Assembly (NCBI RefSeq): GCF_036825535.1
Contig: NZ_CP098813.1
Coordinates: 310,001-374,000, forward strand
Direction of reading: 5' to 3'
DNA: 64,000 bases
DNA from: Parasalinivibrio latis
GTDB taxonomy: Bacteria > Pseudomonadota > Gammaproteobacteria > Enterobacterales > Vibrionaceae
A model generated the notes under the pieces. That model was not told where the DNA came from. It made no database searches and saw only the letters and a list, made by a program, of their open reading frames with translations. The position numbers were made by a program, and so were the translations under genes. Positions within the stretch are counted from its first letter, which is position 1; each line of letters starts with the position of its first letter. Below are positions 44,287 through 53,671 of the stretch, in pieces.

Positions 44287-45270
44287 ATGAGCGACAACCC
44301 ATTCCCTCTTGGCAGGGATGAACTCTTGCAAGCATACCGGACAATGAAAACTATCCGGGATTTTGAAGAACGGCTCCATGTCGATTTCGCCCGCGGCGAC
44401 ATACCCGGCTTTGTACACCTGTATGCCGGGGAAGAAGCTTCAGCGGCCGGGATCATGATGCATTTAAACGACCAGGACAGGATTGCATCCAACCACCGCG
44501 GCCACGGTCACTGCATCGCCAAAGGGGTAGATGTCCACGCCATGATGGCGGAAATCTACGGCAAGGAAACCGGCTCCTGCCGGGGTAAAGGCGGGTCTAT
44601 GCATATTGCCGACCTCTCAAAAGGCATGATGGGCGCCAACGGCATCCTGGGTGCTGGTTCGCCACTGGTTTGCGGGGCTGCCCTCGCCGCCAAACAGCTC
44701 GGGCACAACGGCGTTGGTATCAGCTTTACCGGTGACGGAGCTTCCAACCAGGGCATGTTCCTGGAAAGCCTGAACCTTGCAGCAGTATGGAACCTTCCAG
44801 CCATTTTCGTGGTGGAAAACAATGGCTATGCCGAATCAACAGCGGTGGACTGGGCGGTTGCTTCCGACTCCTATGTAGACCGCGCCAACGGTTTCGGCCT
44901 GCCCGGTATTACCGTAGACGGAACAGATTTCTTCGCCGTCTATGAAGCTGCCGGTGAAGTTATCCGCCGGGCCCGCGAGGGGGGCGGCCCATCCCTGCTG
45001 GAGTGCAAGATGGTCCGCTTCTTCGGCCATTTCGAAGGTGACGCCCAAACCTACCGCGCAGACGGAGAAGTTGACGATATCCGGGAAAACCACGACTGCC
45101 TGAAGCTCTTCCGCAACAAAGTAGAACGGACGGGCATTATCAGTGCCGACGAATTTAACGCCATTGACGCGGAAGTCGGCGCACTGATTGACGATGCCGT
45201 TGAAAGTGCCAAAGCCGCGCCGGAGCCACCGGCTTCCGCCGTTCTCACCGATGTTTATGTCAGTTATTAA
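44287..45270 (+). CDS. acoA: Acetoin dehydrogenase E1 alpha subunit
   Basis: 327 residues, thiamine diphosphate-dependent E1 alpha of the pyruvate-dehydrogenase type. 'FTGDGASNQGMFLESLNLAAVWNLPAIFVVENN' contains the ThDP-binding GDG...NN motif, and 'GSCRGKGGSMHIADLSKGMMGANGILG' is the usual loop. With AcoB it cleaves acetoin to acetaldehyde and an acetyl group passed to lipoamide. AAAAGGAG precedes the ATG at 44287; an in-frame ATG at 44266 lacks one. Confidence 0.94.
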   Translation: MSDNPFPLGRDELLQAYRTMKTIRDFEERLHVDFARGDIPGFVHLYAGEEASAAGIMMHLNDQDRIASNHRGHGHCIAKGVDVHAMMAEIYGKETGSCRGKGGSMHIADLSKGMMGANGILGAGSPLVCGAALAAKQLGHNGVGISFTGDGASNQGMFLESLNLAAVWNLPAIFVVENNGYAESTAVDWAVASDSYVDRANGFGLPGITVDGTDFFAVYEAAGEVIRRAREGGGPSLLECKMVRFFGHFEGDAQTYRADGEVDDIRENHDCLKLFRNKVERTGIISADEFNAIDAEVGALIDDAVESAKAAPEPPASAVLTDVYVSY

Positions 45271-45293
45271 GCCACGAAATCAAGGAGGGAATC

Positions 45294-46319
45294 ATGGCCC
45301 GTAAACTTAGTATTAAAGATGCCATTAACGAGGCAATCGATCAGGAGATGTCTCGGGATCCAACCGTTATTATGTTGGGGGAGGACATTGTCGGCGGTAC
45401 TGGCGCACCGGGCGAAGATGATGCCTGGGGCGGCGTACTTGGTGTCACCAAGGGGCTGTATGCCAAGCACCCAAAGCAGCTTTACGACACCCCGCTTTCA
45501 GAAAGTGCCTATGTCGGTGCGGCAATTGGGGCTTCAACCTGCGGGTTGCGCCCGATTGCGGAGCTGATGTTTATCGACTTTATGGGTGTCTGTTTTGACC
45601 AGATACTCAATCAGGCCGCGAAATTCCGTTATATGTTTGGTGGCCGGGCAGAGACACCGGTTGTCATCCGGGCAATGTGCGGAGCCGGTTTCCGCGCAGC
45701 TGCCCAGCACAGCCAGATGCTGACCCCCATGTTCACACACCTTCCGGGGGTCAAGGTGGTTTGCCCGTCAAATGCCTACGATGCCAAGGGATTGCTGATC
45801 CAGTCGATCCGGGACAACGACCCGGTGATATTCCTTGAGCACAAGAACCTCTATGCCCATGAAACCGACGTACCCGAGGAGTCCTATGCCATTCCCTTTG
45901 CTGAAGCGAGTGTCGTGCGCGAAGGGAGCGACGTTTCGCTGGTTTCCTATGGCCTGACGGTCCACCGTGCTATGGAGGCGGCAGATACCCTTGCTAAAGA
46001 GGGCATCCAGTGTGATGTCATTGACCTTCGTACACTTTCCCCGGTCGATCTCGACACAGTCATAGAGAGTGTGGAAAACACCGGCCGCCTGGTCTGTATT
46101 GATGAAGCACATGCCCGCTGCTCTATCGCTGCCGATATTGCTGCCAGCGTCGCACAGGAAGCCTTTGCCTCCCTGAAAGCACCGGTCAGAATGGTCACGT
46201 CCCCACATACCCCGGTCCCTTTCTCCCCGTCACTGGAAGATGCCTATATCCCCTCCGCCGAGGCAATTACTGCCGCCGCCCGCGAACTGGTGACCGGCAA
46301 AGCCACGACAGAAGCATAA
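45294..46319 (+). CDS. acoB: Acetoin dehydrogenase E1 beta subunit
   Basis: 341 residues of the transketolase-like E1 beta family: 'VIMLGEDIVGGTGAPGEDDAWGG' with the ThDP-activating Glu, 'DTPLSESAYVGAAIGA', and the C-terminal transketolase domain 'CDVIDLRTLSPVDLDTV'. Forms the alpha2-beta2 E1 with AcoA. AAGGAGG precedes the start, 23 bases after acoA. Confidence 0.94.
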   Translation: MARKLSIKDAINEAIDQEMSRDPTVIMLGEDIVGGTGAPGEDDAWGGVLGVTKGLYAKHPKQLYDTPLSESAYVGAAIGASTCGLRPIAELMFIDFMGVCFDQILNQAAKFRYMFGGRAETPVVIRAMCGAGFRAAAQHSQMLTPMFTHLPGVKVVCPSNAYDAKGLLIQSIRDNDPVIFLEHKNLYAHETDVPEESYAIPFAEASVVREGSDVSLVSYGLTVHRAMEAADTLAKEGIQCDVIDLRTLSPVDLDTVIESVENTGRLVCIDEAHARCSIAADIAASVAQEAFASLKAPVRMVTSPHTPVPFSPSLEDAYIPSAEAITAAARELVTGKATTEA

Positions 46320-46328
46320 GGAGCATGC

Positions 46329-47432
46329 ATGAGCGACAATATAATCCCGATAGTCATGCCCAAATGGGGGCTTTCTATGAAGCAGGGAACCCTTGTGGAA
46401 TGGCATATTGATGAGGGCGACACCATTGAAGTCGGCCAGGAAATCATGGATGTAGAGACTGATAAAATCGCTGCCGCTGTCGAAGCACCGGATCCTGGAA
46501 TCCTTCGGCGAAAAGTGGCTGAGGTTGGTGAAATTTACACTGTACAGGCGCTTCTGGGGGTGATTGCCCCTGACGTCGTCTCTGACAGTGAAATTGATGC
46601 CTATATTGCCGGGTTTGAAGTACCGGAAGACAGCGAAGGCGAAGAAAGCGAAAGTGAACCGGCTTACCAGTTCCTGGAACTGGCTGCCGGCAAACTACGA
46701 TACGCAAAACGCGACGGTGAAGGGACACCTATCCTGTTGGTCCATGGGTTTGGTGGCGATCTGGACAACTGGCTTTTCAATATCGATGCCTTTTCACAAC
46801 CGGTTTACGCTCTGGATCTTCCAGGGCACGGGCAGTCATTCAAAACCCTGCCCTCTGCAGACCTCAACAGCCTGGTCTCAGCAGTCTTCGCCTTGATGGA
46901 AGACCGGGAACTGGAGCGTGTTAATCTGGTTGGTCACTCCATGGGCGGTGCGGTATGCGCATCTCTTGCCGCCAAACATCCACAAAGAGTTTCATCGGTT
47001 ACGCTGATTTCCCCGGCCGGTTTTGGGGACGAAATCAACGGAGACTATATCGAGGGCTTTGTCTCGGCAACATCAAGGAGGGAGTTGACGCCGGTCCTGA
47101 AACTTCTGTTTGCAGACCCATCACTCGTTACCCGAGCAATGGCTGATGACATGATGAAGTACAAACGGCTTGACGGGGTACAGGACGCATTGACATCGCT
47201 TTCCAAGGCGTTATTTGAAAGTGGTAAGCAACGTATTAACGTGCCTGACCTGTTGGCTTCGACAGGCATTCCGGTGCAGGTTATCTGGGGTGAGAAAGAC
47301 ACGGTTATTCCCGCCTCACAGGCAGTCGCTTTGCCCGGAGCGTCAGTCACCACATTGCCCAACGCAGGCCATATGGCAATGATGGAAGAAGCCGGGGAGG
47401 TGAATAAGCTGATTGCTGAAATCAGCAGATAG
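46329..47432 (+). CDS. acoC: AcoC, lipoyl domain fused to alpha/beta hydrolase-type acetyltransferase
   Basis: 367 residues. The N-terminal lipoyl domain (1-80) has the modified Lys46 in 'VETDKIAAAVEAP'. An acidic linker (about 98-112) leads to an alpha/beta hydrolase domain with Ser204 in GHSMGG, Asp in 'WGEKDTVIP' and His in 'NAGHMAMME'. This arrangement, rather than the usual chloramphenicol-acetyltransferase-like E2 core, is typical of AcoC. It moves the acetyl group to CoA. Starts 9 bases after acoB. The E3 gene (dihydrolipoamide dehydrogenase) is absent, so the general E3 is presumably used. Confidence 0.93.
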   Translation: MSDNIIPIVMPKWGLSMKQGTLVEWHIDEGDTIEVGQEIMDVETDKIAAAVEAPDPGILRRKVAEVGEIYTVQALLGVIAPDVVSDSEIDAYIAGFEVPEDSEGEESESEPAYQFLELAAGKLRYAKRDGEGTPILLVHGFGGDLDNWLFNIDAFSQPVYALDLPGHGQSFKTLPSADLNSLVSAVFALMEDRELERVNLVGHSMGGAVCASLAAKHPQRVSSVTLISPAGFGDEINGDYIEGFVSATSRRELTPVLKLLFADPSLVTRAMADDMMKYKRLDGVQDALTSLSKALFESGKQRINVPDLLASTGIPVQVIWGEKDTVIPASQAVALPGASVTTLPNAGHMAMMEEAGEVNKLIAEISR

Positions 47433-47440
47433 CGTAACGC

Positions 47441-47471
47441 AAAAAATGGGGGCCGATTGGTGGAGGCCCCC
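47441..47471. terminator. Terminator between acoC and the NPCBM giant gene
   Basis: GGGGGCC / GGCCCCC with a 10-base loop. On the minus strand a T run follows, so it best ends the leftward giant gene, though it can also slow acoC transcripts. Confidence 0.75.
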
Positions 47472-47515
47472 GAAATAGCAAGATTACCCAAGCACTTACT
47501 AAAACATGTCGAAAC

Positions 47516-47535
47516 GGCGCTGCAAACGCAGCGCC
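47516..47535. other. Hairpin just past the giant gene
   Basis: GGCGCTGC / GCAGCGCC, 8-bp stem with a 4-base loop, 13 bases past the stop at 47548 on the minus strand; no strong T run. Probably protects the 3' end. Confidence 0.55.
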
Positions 47536-47547
47536 AGACACGAAAAA

Positions 47548-50500
47548 CTATTGAGCATGGCGGAACTTGGCGTCCGCCCAGTCAGCCCAGTCATATCCGT
47601 TACCATCACCCGCAGTCGTCGCTACAAGGCGTACTGAGGTATTGGCAGACGAGAGCGGAACAGTAGCAGTAACTGCAGCGTCGCTTCCCCGCAGCACACC
47701 ACTGTCATATTGTTTGACACCGTCAACGAATATTTGAAAGACCACCGAACCGTTGTTTCCGGCACCGTCATCAATGCCGACAACGGAGCTGAACTGGTTA
47801 AAGTTCTGGCCGCTGATATCGTAAGTCACATCGGATTCCGCATGTGCTCCCAGCCCTTTAGGGTAAACCGTGCCGCCCACGGAGAGCGGTTGACCATCAC
47901 CCAACGCTTGCTGGCCGACATTCATGTCTTTTTCCAGTGGCCCCCAGCCATTGGTGACGGCTGTTTCCGTCATATCGCTGGCATAGGTGTAAGACGCAGA
48001 CGATGAGGCACTGACGCGGAATTTCGCATCTGCCCAGTCCGCCCAGTCATGCCCGATACCATCCCCGGCACCGGTAGCGACAAGGCGAACCGTTGAGGCA
48101 CCGCTGGCAAGCGGGACAATCACATTGACGCCCGCGTCACTGCCGCGAAGTACACCACTGTCGAATTGTTTCACACCATCAACGAAGACCTGGAAGATCA
48201 CTGAACCATTGTTGCCAGCTCCGTCATCAATACCCACCACAGCCCGGAACTGGTTGAAAGACTGCCCCGAGATGTCATAAGTAATATCTGACTCAGCATG
48301 CGCACCTAACCCTTTTGGATAGGTAGTTCCGCCGACAGAGAGTGGTTGCCCGTCACCGGCAGCCTGCTGACCAACGTTCATGTCCTTTTCAAGTGGCCCC
48401 CAGCCGTTGACGGCTGAGGTTTCTGACATGTCACTGGCATACACGAAGTTGTCAGTATTGACACGGAATTTTGCATCCGCCCAGTCTGTCCAGTCGTATC
48501 CGTTACCGTCTCCGGCATCGGTTGCCACAAGGCGTACTGTGCTGGCAGAGGAAGTAAGAGGTACCGCGACTTCCATGCCAGCATCGCTGCCCCGCAGAAC
48601 GCCACTGTCAAACTTCTTCACGCCGTCAACAAATACCTGGAACACCGCTGAACCATTGTTTCCAGCGCCATCATCAATACCGACAACTGCGGTAAACAGA
48701 TCGAGCGACTGTCCGGCAATGTTGTAGGTAATGCTGGAAGCGGCATGAGCCCCCAGTCCCTTGGCGTAAGGCTTACCACCAACGGACAGTGGGTTTCCGT
48801 CTCCAAGTTCACGCTGGCCAACATTCATGTCTTTTTCAAGAGGTCCCCAGCCATTGGTAACATTGGTTTCCTGCATGTCACTGGCATAAAGGTATTTCAC
48901 CTCTTTCACCCTGAACTTGGCATCTGCCCAGTTGGCGTGATCATTCCCAATACCGTCTCCGGCACCACTGGCTTCAAGACGGACACTTTGGTTGGCAGTA
49001 TCCAGCGGAATGTTAATTTGTACACCAGCGTCCGATCCACGGAGTGTTGCGCTCTCATACTGGAGTACATCGTCCACGTAGACCCGGAAGATCACAGAGC
49101 CGTTGTTTCCTGCCCCGTCATCAATACCAATCACTGCACTGAACTCATCGAAAGAGTAGGCGGAAATATCATAGGTAATTGAAGATTCGGCATGGGCCCC
49201 CAGCCCTTTCGGGTACTTGATGCTGCCAACGGACAGCGTGTTGCCGTCTCCCAACGCAGTCCAGCCAACACTCATGTCCTTCTCAAGTGGGCCCCAGCCA
49301 TTGGTAACGTTTTCTTCAGCCAGGTCGCTGGCATAGATGTATGGTGCCGAAGGCAAGCGAAGTTTCACATCCCCCCAGTTGGCATGGTCGTGCCCGATTC
49401 CATCACCGGCATCATTCGCAACCAGTTTGAGTTCGGCAGCAGATGCATCGAGAGGAATGACTACATGCTGAATTGGGTCACTTCCACGAATAACGCCACT
49501 TTGGAACTTCAGGACACCATCAACCCAGACTTCAAAAATGACTGAGCCAGAAGATCCGGCACCATCATCAATGCCAATAAAGCTGCTGAACTGGTCATAG
49601 GGTTTACCGGAGATATCGATAACGATTTCAGAATTTGCATGGGCACCAAAGCCGGTTTCAAACTCCACACCATCAATACCCAGTACACCACCGTCGTTCT
49701 GGCCCTGTCCTCCGACACTCTGGTTGATCTCCACTGGTCCCCAACCGTTGGTTGAAGAGGTAATAACAAGATCTGCCGCGTAATCAAAATCCTGCTCAGC
49801 AGGTGCAGCAATAACCGGGCCTGCATATTCGATCTGCTTGAGGTAGGCAACCAACTGGTTACGCTCTGTTGCATTCGAAACGGCGTGGACACCCGGGGTT
49901 TGCAGTACGTCATCCAGCGATGCTGCCTGACCGTTATGGAAGTACGGAGCAGTATCAAACACCCCGATAAGCGTCGGTGTGTCGAACCCAACACCGGACA
50001 GCGGTGCCCCTATACCCTGGCCAGATGAAGCCTGCACAGTACCGACATCATGACGGCGTCCATCTGTGTAAATAGCTCCCGAGTGGCAGCTGTTACAGCC
50101 TTTGGAATCAAACAGTGACTGACCCTGCTGCGCACTGGCGGTCAGTGAACCGTTAGCATTACGATAAGGGCTTTTCGGGAATGTGGTCAGGCTCGATACA
50201 TAAGCAGCGAGATTATCCAAATCGGTGCTGATACCTGCTTTAGGCGCGCCCAGCGGGCTTTCAACGTTTCCGAACAGTGCATCAGGAATAAAGCCACGAC
50301 CGCCGAAACCAAACCTGATGTCGTTTTCGAAATCCTGGATTTCGTCGAAGTTCGCTGTCCAGTGAACATTGCCATGGCCAGTACCGGCGCGGCCTATCAG
50401 TGAAATGGTGTTACGTACCCCTTCACCACGGTCGGTAAAGTCCCAGTTGCGGCCATCAGAATCCCCGTCAGCGTGGCAGCTCGCGCATGAGAGGTAACCG

Positions 50501-53418
50501 TCTTTGGTCATACGCGGGTTTGACGCATCGTGGAAGATCTGTTTACCGGCCAGCACGCTTGATGACAGCTTTTCTGCCGCGACCACATCCACGTTTTTCT
50601 TGTGGACGATATCACCCTGATTCGCTTCAAAATCAGAGACGTCCCAGACACTCACACTACGCGAGAGGTAATTGTGGACAAACAGATGGTTACCGACCCG
50701 GACCATGCCATTTGGTGCAAGCCCGTGCCCACCAAGCTGCGACAAAGCGCTTCCGTTGTAGGCGTCTAACACCTCAATGTTGTTTTTGCCTTCCATCGCT
50801 GCATAGACGTAGTCCCCCAGCGGACTGAACACAACAGCCTTTGGCTGGGCGTTGTTATCGATATCCAGTTGTTTGGAAGGAACTTCCGTACGCGTTCCCA
50901 TATCAATCTGCGAAAGAATGGCGCGTACTGTGGTTTCGAAGGTCAGGCCTTTGTTCGAATCAGACTCCTTGAAAGGCCCACGATCGACATTGGCTTTGTT
51001 AGACGGCACCCAGGCATTCAAGCCATCCGGGGATATCGTAATACTGTTGAGGTAATTAGGAATACCCCGGCTGCGATCCGGCCCATCTACCGTGGTGGTA
51101 TCCTTGGCAAGACCGATGGTTCGGTTAACGGCCATGCTGGCGATATCAACTTCCACCACAACCGCTTGGTTTTGTGGAGATACAAACCGGGTCACCAAGG
51201 CAATATCTGAACTTGCATCAACTGCAATGCCTCGAGCCGAGTGGCCAACATTGGCCGTACCTGTGATATTGCGCGTTGCAGGATCAATCTTCAGCAGGTT
51301 CCCTGACGCATAAAGCGATACCAGTGCAGCAGAACCATCTGGCGTAAAGACGATGCCATTCGGGCGGGAGCCACGAGGCAGGTTCAGGATATGCCTTACA
51401 GCGCCGGTTTCAGCAGCCAGTACATGAATAGTATCGCTGCCTTCACTTACTGCCCAGACATCTCCGTTAGGTGCTACGGCAACCGCTCTTGGATTATCCC
51501 CAACGGCCCTTTCCCAGACTTTAGTGAACGGTGCATAAGCGTACATACCTGTCACTGTGTCGTTATCCGGGTTAACAACAAAGTTCCTGCCACTGTCACT
51601 GACAATCGTGGATGACGTTGTAGGCTTCACTGTAGTCACAGGATAGTGAACAGTAAGGCTTTGGCTTGCTGACGATATGAAACCGTTCTCCCTTACAGAA
51701 AGAATCGGTGTCCAGTGACCGGCAGTTGCATAAGTGTGGGAAACTGCTCCACTGGTACTGAATGGCGTTGGTGCAGAACCGTCACCAAAGTTCCATGAAT
51801 ACTCAACGGTGCCACCGAGTATTGATGATGCAGAGGCGTTCAGGTTTACAGTCTGGTTTACCTCTATACTGTTCGGGATGTTTGCCGTCACAGAGTGAGA
51901 AGCCACATTCCCTGTCGAGAAACTATAGCGGTATTCCGGCATCGGGTTACCGGCAAAATCCTTCACGCCGTCAACAACCACCTGGTAAATCTGGTTGGAA
52001 GCCAGTTGCTGATCCGGAGAAAAGTGGATAAACCCAAGGTTCACACTGTAAGTACCGTTCAGCGGCGTACTGCTGCCTGCAGGGATGACCTTAAAGGTTG
52101 TGCTGTTGACGGAATCCATCAGGACACTGTCAGACAAGGCCAGGCCGACGCGGGTCTTGGTTGAAACCTGTGTCTCATCGTTCGCAGGTAAAGTCCGGGT
52201 CACTTGTGGCGGGTTGGTATCCTGCCCTTCGTCATGGGCCCAAAATCCACTGCCGCTACCGTGGTCATTGCCCACCCAAAGCATATTACCGAACGGGAAA
52301 ACCTGACCGTGGTCGGTATCCTGCCCTGCTGCATTCAGGCTTCCTGAGCCCAGGTTGACGTAGTTCTGTTTATTGGAAACATCGAGTACCGCAACGTCTT
52401 CCTGGTTACCCAGGAACAGCTTGTTATCCTGGCCGTTACAGTAAAGGTTCACATAACCGTTATGCTGGTCATTGACCAGTGTCATCGGGCTGGTCGTTGT
52501 ATCGTAAGAAACCAGCTTGCTGGAAGACGAACGAGGCCCGAAGTGCGCGTACTTGCCGTCCCAGCAGCTTATGTAGAAGTTATAAGGAAGGTTATTGACC
52601 ACTTTGGTCAACACTGGGTTGACAGGATCGTCAATATTGAGAATCGAGAAACCTCCCCGGTCTTCACGGCTTGCCAGGTGGAGTTCGTTACCGAGAGCCA
52701 GCACAGAACCAACGGTAAAACCGCCCAGATCAGAACGTGGAATTGTTTTAACTAGGACCGGGTTATCCACGTCAGAGGTATCGACAATAGAGATACCTGA
52801 CGTGCCACGTGCTACGTACAAATACGGTGCCTGCCAGAACACATTCCAGGGAATATTGCTGTAACCGCCGAGAATGATGTTGGGAAAACCCAGCTTTGAA
52901 CGCCGGACCGGATTGTTTACATCCGACCAGTCCCAAATTTCAATACTGCGGGAGTTATGCGTAACGATAAGGTTGCCTTCAGAAAGGCCAAGAGAGTGGA
53001 TTTCCGTGAAATCTTTTGTGCGCTGGCCGTCCCCCGTCCGGTGGGCATTGCTTCCATCCGGTTCGTAAACTTGATTTACTTTTATCGGGTTACGTGGGTC
53101 AGACGCATCCAACGCCAGCCAGCCGCCGGGGTTTTGTCCGTGATCAGGGGCAAATACACCAATGGCGTAACCATTCATCATGGTCATCATATTCAGGCCA
53201 TAGTGTGCCCTGCCCGGGTAATCCGGCGGAATGAAACTTGTGGTGTCATCGATCAACGTAGACACCTGAGTAAACACTTCTCCTGATGCAAAGTTCGGGT
53301 TACCCAAACCCGGTCCTTGTGCAGCATTTACTCCAAAACTTAATGCCAAGGTTGTCACAACGAGGCGCCTGGCCCCATCGAACAAATACCGCTTTTGCCT
53401 TTGCTCTTGCTTATTCAT
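47548..53418 (-). CDS. Giant exported dihaem, beta-propeller and NPCBM-repeat protein
   Basis: 1956 residues. Signal peptide about 1-33; LVIVD-like beta-propeller (about 60-400); SbsA/Big-5 Ig-like domain (402-503); PKD domain (510-590, 'YSWNFGDGSAP'); YVTN-type propeller (610-940); cytochrome c peroxidase-like domain with haem motifs CASCH (978-982) and CNSCH (1108-1112); then five NPCBM domains of about 150 residues (from about 1210 to the end), each with 'NGWGP.E', 'G.GAHA.S', 'GIDDGAG..GSV.F' and 'DAGDGI' blocks. NPCBM modules bind carbohydrate in other enzymes. Likely a cell-surface or secreted haem oxidase/peroxidase tied to a polysaccharide. Substrate unknown. Confidence 0.87.
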   Translation of the reverse strand: MNKQEQRQKRYLFDGARRLVVTTLALSFGVNAAQGPGLGNPNFASGEVFTQVSTLIDDTTSFIPPDYPGRAHYGLNMMTMMNGYAIGVFAPDHGQNPGGWLALDASDPRNPIKVNQVYEPDGSNAHRTGDGQRTKDFTEIHSLGLSEGNLIVTHNSRSIEIWDWSDVNNPVRRSKLGFPNIILGGYSNIPWNVFWQAPYLYVARGTSGISIVDTSDVDNPVLVKTIPRSDLGGFTVGSVLALGNELHLASREDRGGFSILNIDDPVNPVLTKVVNNLPYNFYISCWDGKYAHFGPRSSSSKLVSYDTTTSPMTLVNDQHNGYVNLYCNGQDNKLFLGNQEDVAVLDVSNKQNYVNLGSGSLNAAGQDTDHGQVFPFGNMLWVGNDHGSGSGFWAHDEGQDTNPPQVTRTLPANDETQVSTKTRVGLALSDSVLMDSVNSTTFKVIPAGSSTPLNGTYSVNLGFIHFSPDQQLASNQIYQVVVDGVKDFAGNPMPEYRYSFSTGNVASHSVTANIPNSIEVNQTVNLNASASSILGGTVEYSWNFGDGSAPTPFSTSGAVSHTYATAGHWTPILSVRENGFISSASQSLTVHYPVTTVKPTTSSTIVSDSGRNFVVNPDNDTVTGMYAYAPFTKVWERAVGDNPRAVAVAPNGDVWAVSEGSDTIHVLAAETGAVRHILNLPRGSRPNGIVFTPDGSAALVSLYASGNLLKIDPATRNITGTANVGHSARGIAVDASSDIALVTRFVSPQNQAVVVEVDIASMAVNRTIGLAKDTTTVDGPDRSRGIPNYLNSITISPDGLNAWVPSNKANVDRGPFKESDSNKGLTFETTVRAILSQIDMGTRTEVPSKQLDIDNNAQPKAVVFSPLGDYVYAAMEGKNNIEVLDAYNGSALSQLGGHGLAPNGMVRVGNHLFVHNYLSRSVSVWDVSDFEANQGDIVHKKNVDVVAAEKLSSSVLAGKQIFHDASNPRMTKDGYLSCASCHADGDSDGRNWDFTDRGEGVRNTISLIGRAGTGHGNVHWTANFDEIQDFENDIRFGFGGRGFIPDALFGNVESPLGAPKAGISTDLDNLAAYVSSLTTFPKSPYRNANGSLTASAQQGQSLFDSKGCNSCHSGAIYTDGRRHDVGTVQASSGQGIGAPLSGVGFDTPTLIGVFDTAPYFHNGQAASLDDVLQTPGVHAVSNATERNQLVAYLKQIEYAGPVIAAPAEQDFDYAADLVITSSTNGWGPVEINQSVGGQGQNDGGVLGIDGVEFETGFGAHANSEIVIDISGKPYDQFSSFIGIDDGAGSSGSVIFEVWVDGVLKFQSGVIRGSDPIQHVVIPLDASAAELKLVANDAGDGIGHDHANWGDVKLRLPSAPYIYASDLAEENVTNGWGPLEKDMSVGWTALGDGNTLSVGSIKYPKGLGAHAESSITYDISAYSFDEFSAVIGIDDGAGNNGSVIFRVYVDDVLQYESATLRGSDAGVQINIPLDTANQSVRLEASGAGDGIGNDHANWADAKFRVKEVKYLYASDMQETNVTNGWGPLEKDMNVGQRELGDGNPLSVGGKPYAKGLGAHAASSITYNIAGQSLDLFTAVVGIDDGAGNNGSAVFQVFVDGVKKFDSGVLRGSDAGMEVAVPLTSSASTVRLVATDAGDGNGYDWTDWADAKFRVNTDNFVYASDMSETSAVNGWGPLEKDMNVGQQAAGDGQPLSVGGTTYPKGLGAHAESDITYDISGQSFNQFRAVVGIDDGAGNNGSVIFQVFVDGVKQFDSGVLRGSDAGVNVIVPLASGASTVRLVATGAGDGIGHDWADWADAKFRVSASSSASYTYASDMTETAVTNGWGPLEKDMNVGQQALGDGQPLSVGGTVYPKGLGAHAESDVTYDISGQNFNQFSSVVGIDDGAGNNGSVVFQIFVDGVKQYDSGVLRGSDAAVTATVPLSSANTSVRLVATTAGDGNGYDWADWADAKFRHAQ
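47550..49790 (-). repeat. Five tandem NPCBM-encoding repeats
   Basis: The 3' 2.2 kb of the giant gene consists of five direct repeats of about 445 bases. Phrases such as 'GIDDGAGNNGSVIFQVFVDG' recur almost unchanged, and the last four units are the most alike. Prone to unequal recombination. Confidence 0.85.
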
Positions 53419-53671
53419 GACATCTTCCTTTTGTCCTTTACTGTCGGCTACACACGTCAGGCCGACAGCAAGGAGCCTACCCGTGGGCGGACTCCCTCTT
53501 AGTTGGAGTTATTCGTGTGTTGTCCTTTCCCTGGCCAAGACGAAAGATGGGTATTAGGGTGAACGGCACCCTCACGGCCGGGGCAGTTATACTCTGCCCC
53601 TTGCCGGAAGCCGGGATACTGCCCGGTAAGTTATTGTTAGATTTCAAAAGCTGAAAACAGGTAGTGCATGC
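53419..53671. other. Intergenic spacer with GC-rich hairpins
   Basis: About 250 bases. GGGGCAG / CTGCCCC (near 53579-53601) and CCGGG / CCCGG (near 53613-53628) can form hairpins, read in the leftward direction after the aldo/keto reductase stop; neither has a clear T run. They may end the transporter operon ahead of the giant gene promoter. Confidence 0.45.

Noticed and set aside
47550..49790. CRISPR-like or mobile-element repeats
   Set aside because: The regular repeats are in frame and encode NPCBM domains; units of about 445 bases are far too long for CRISPR.
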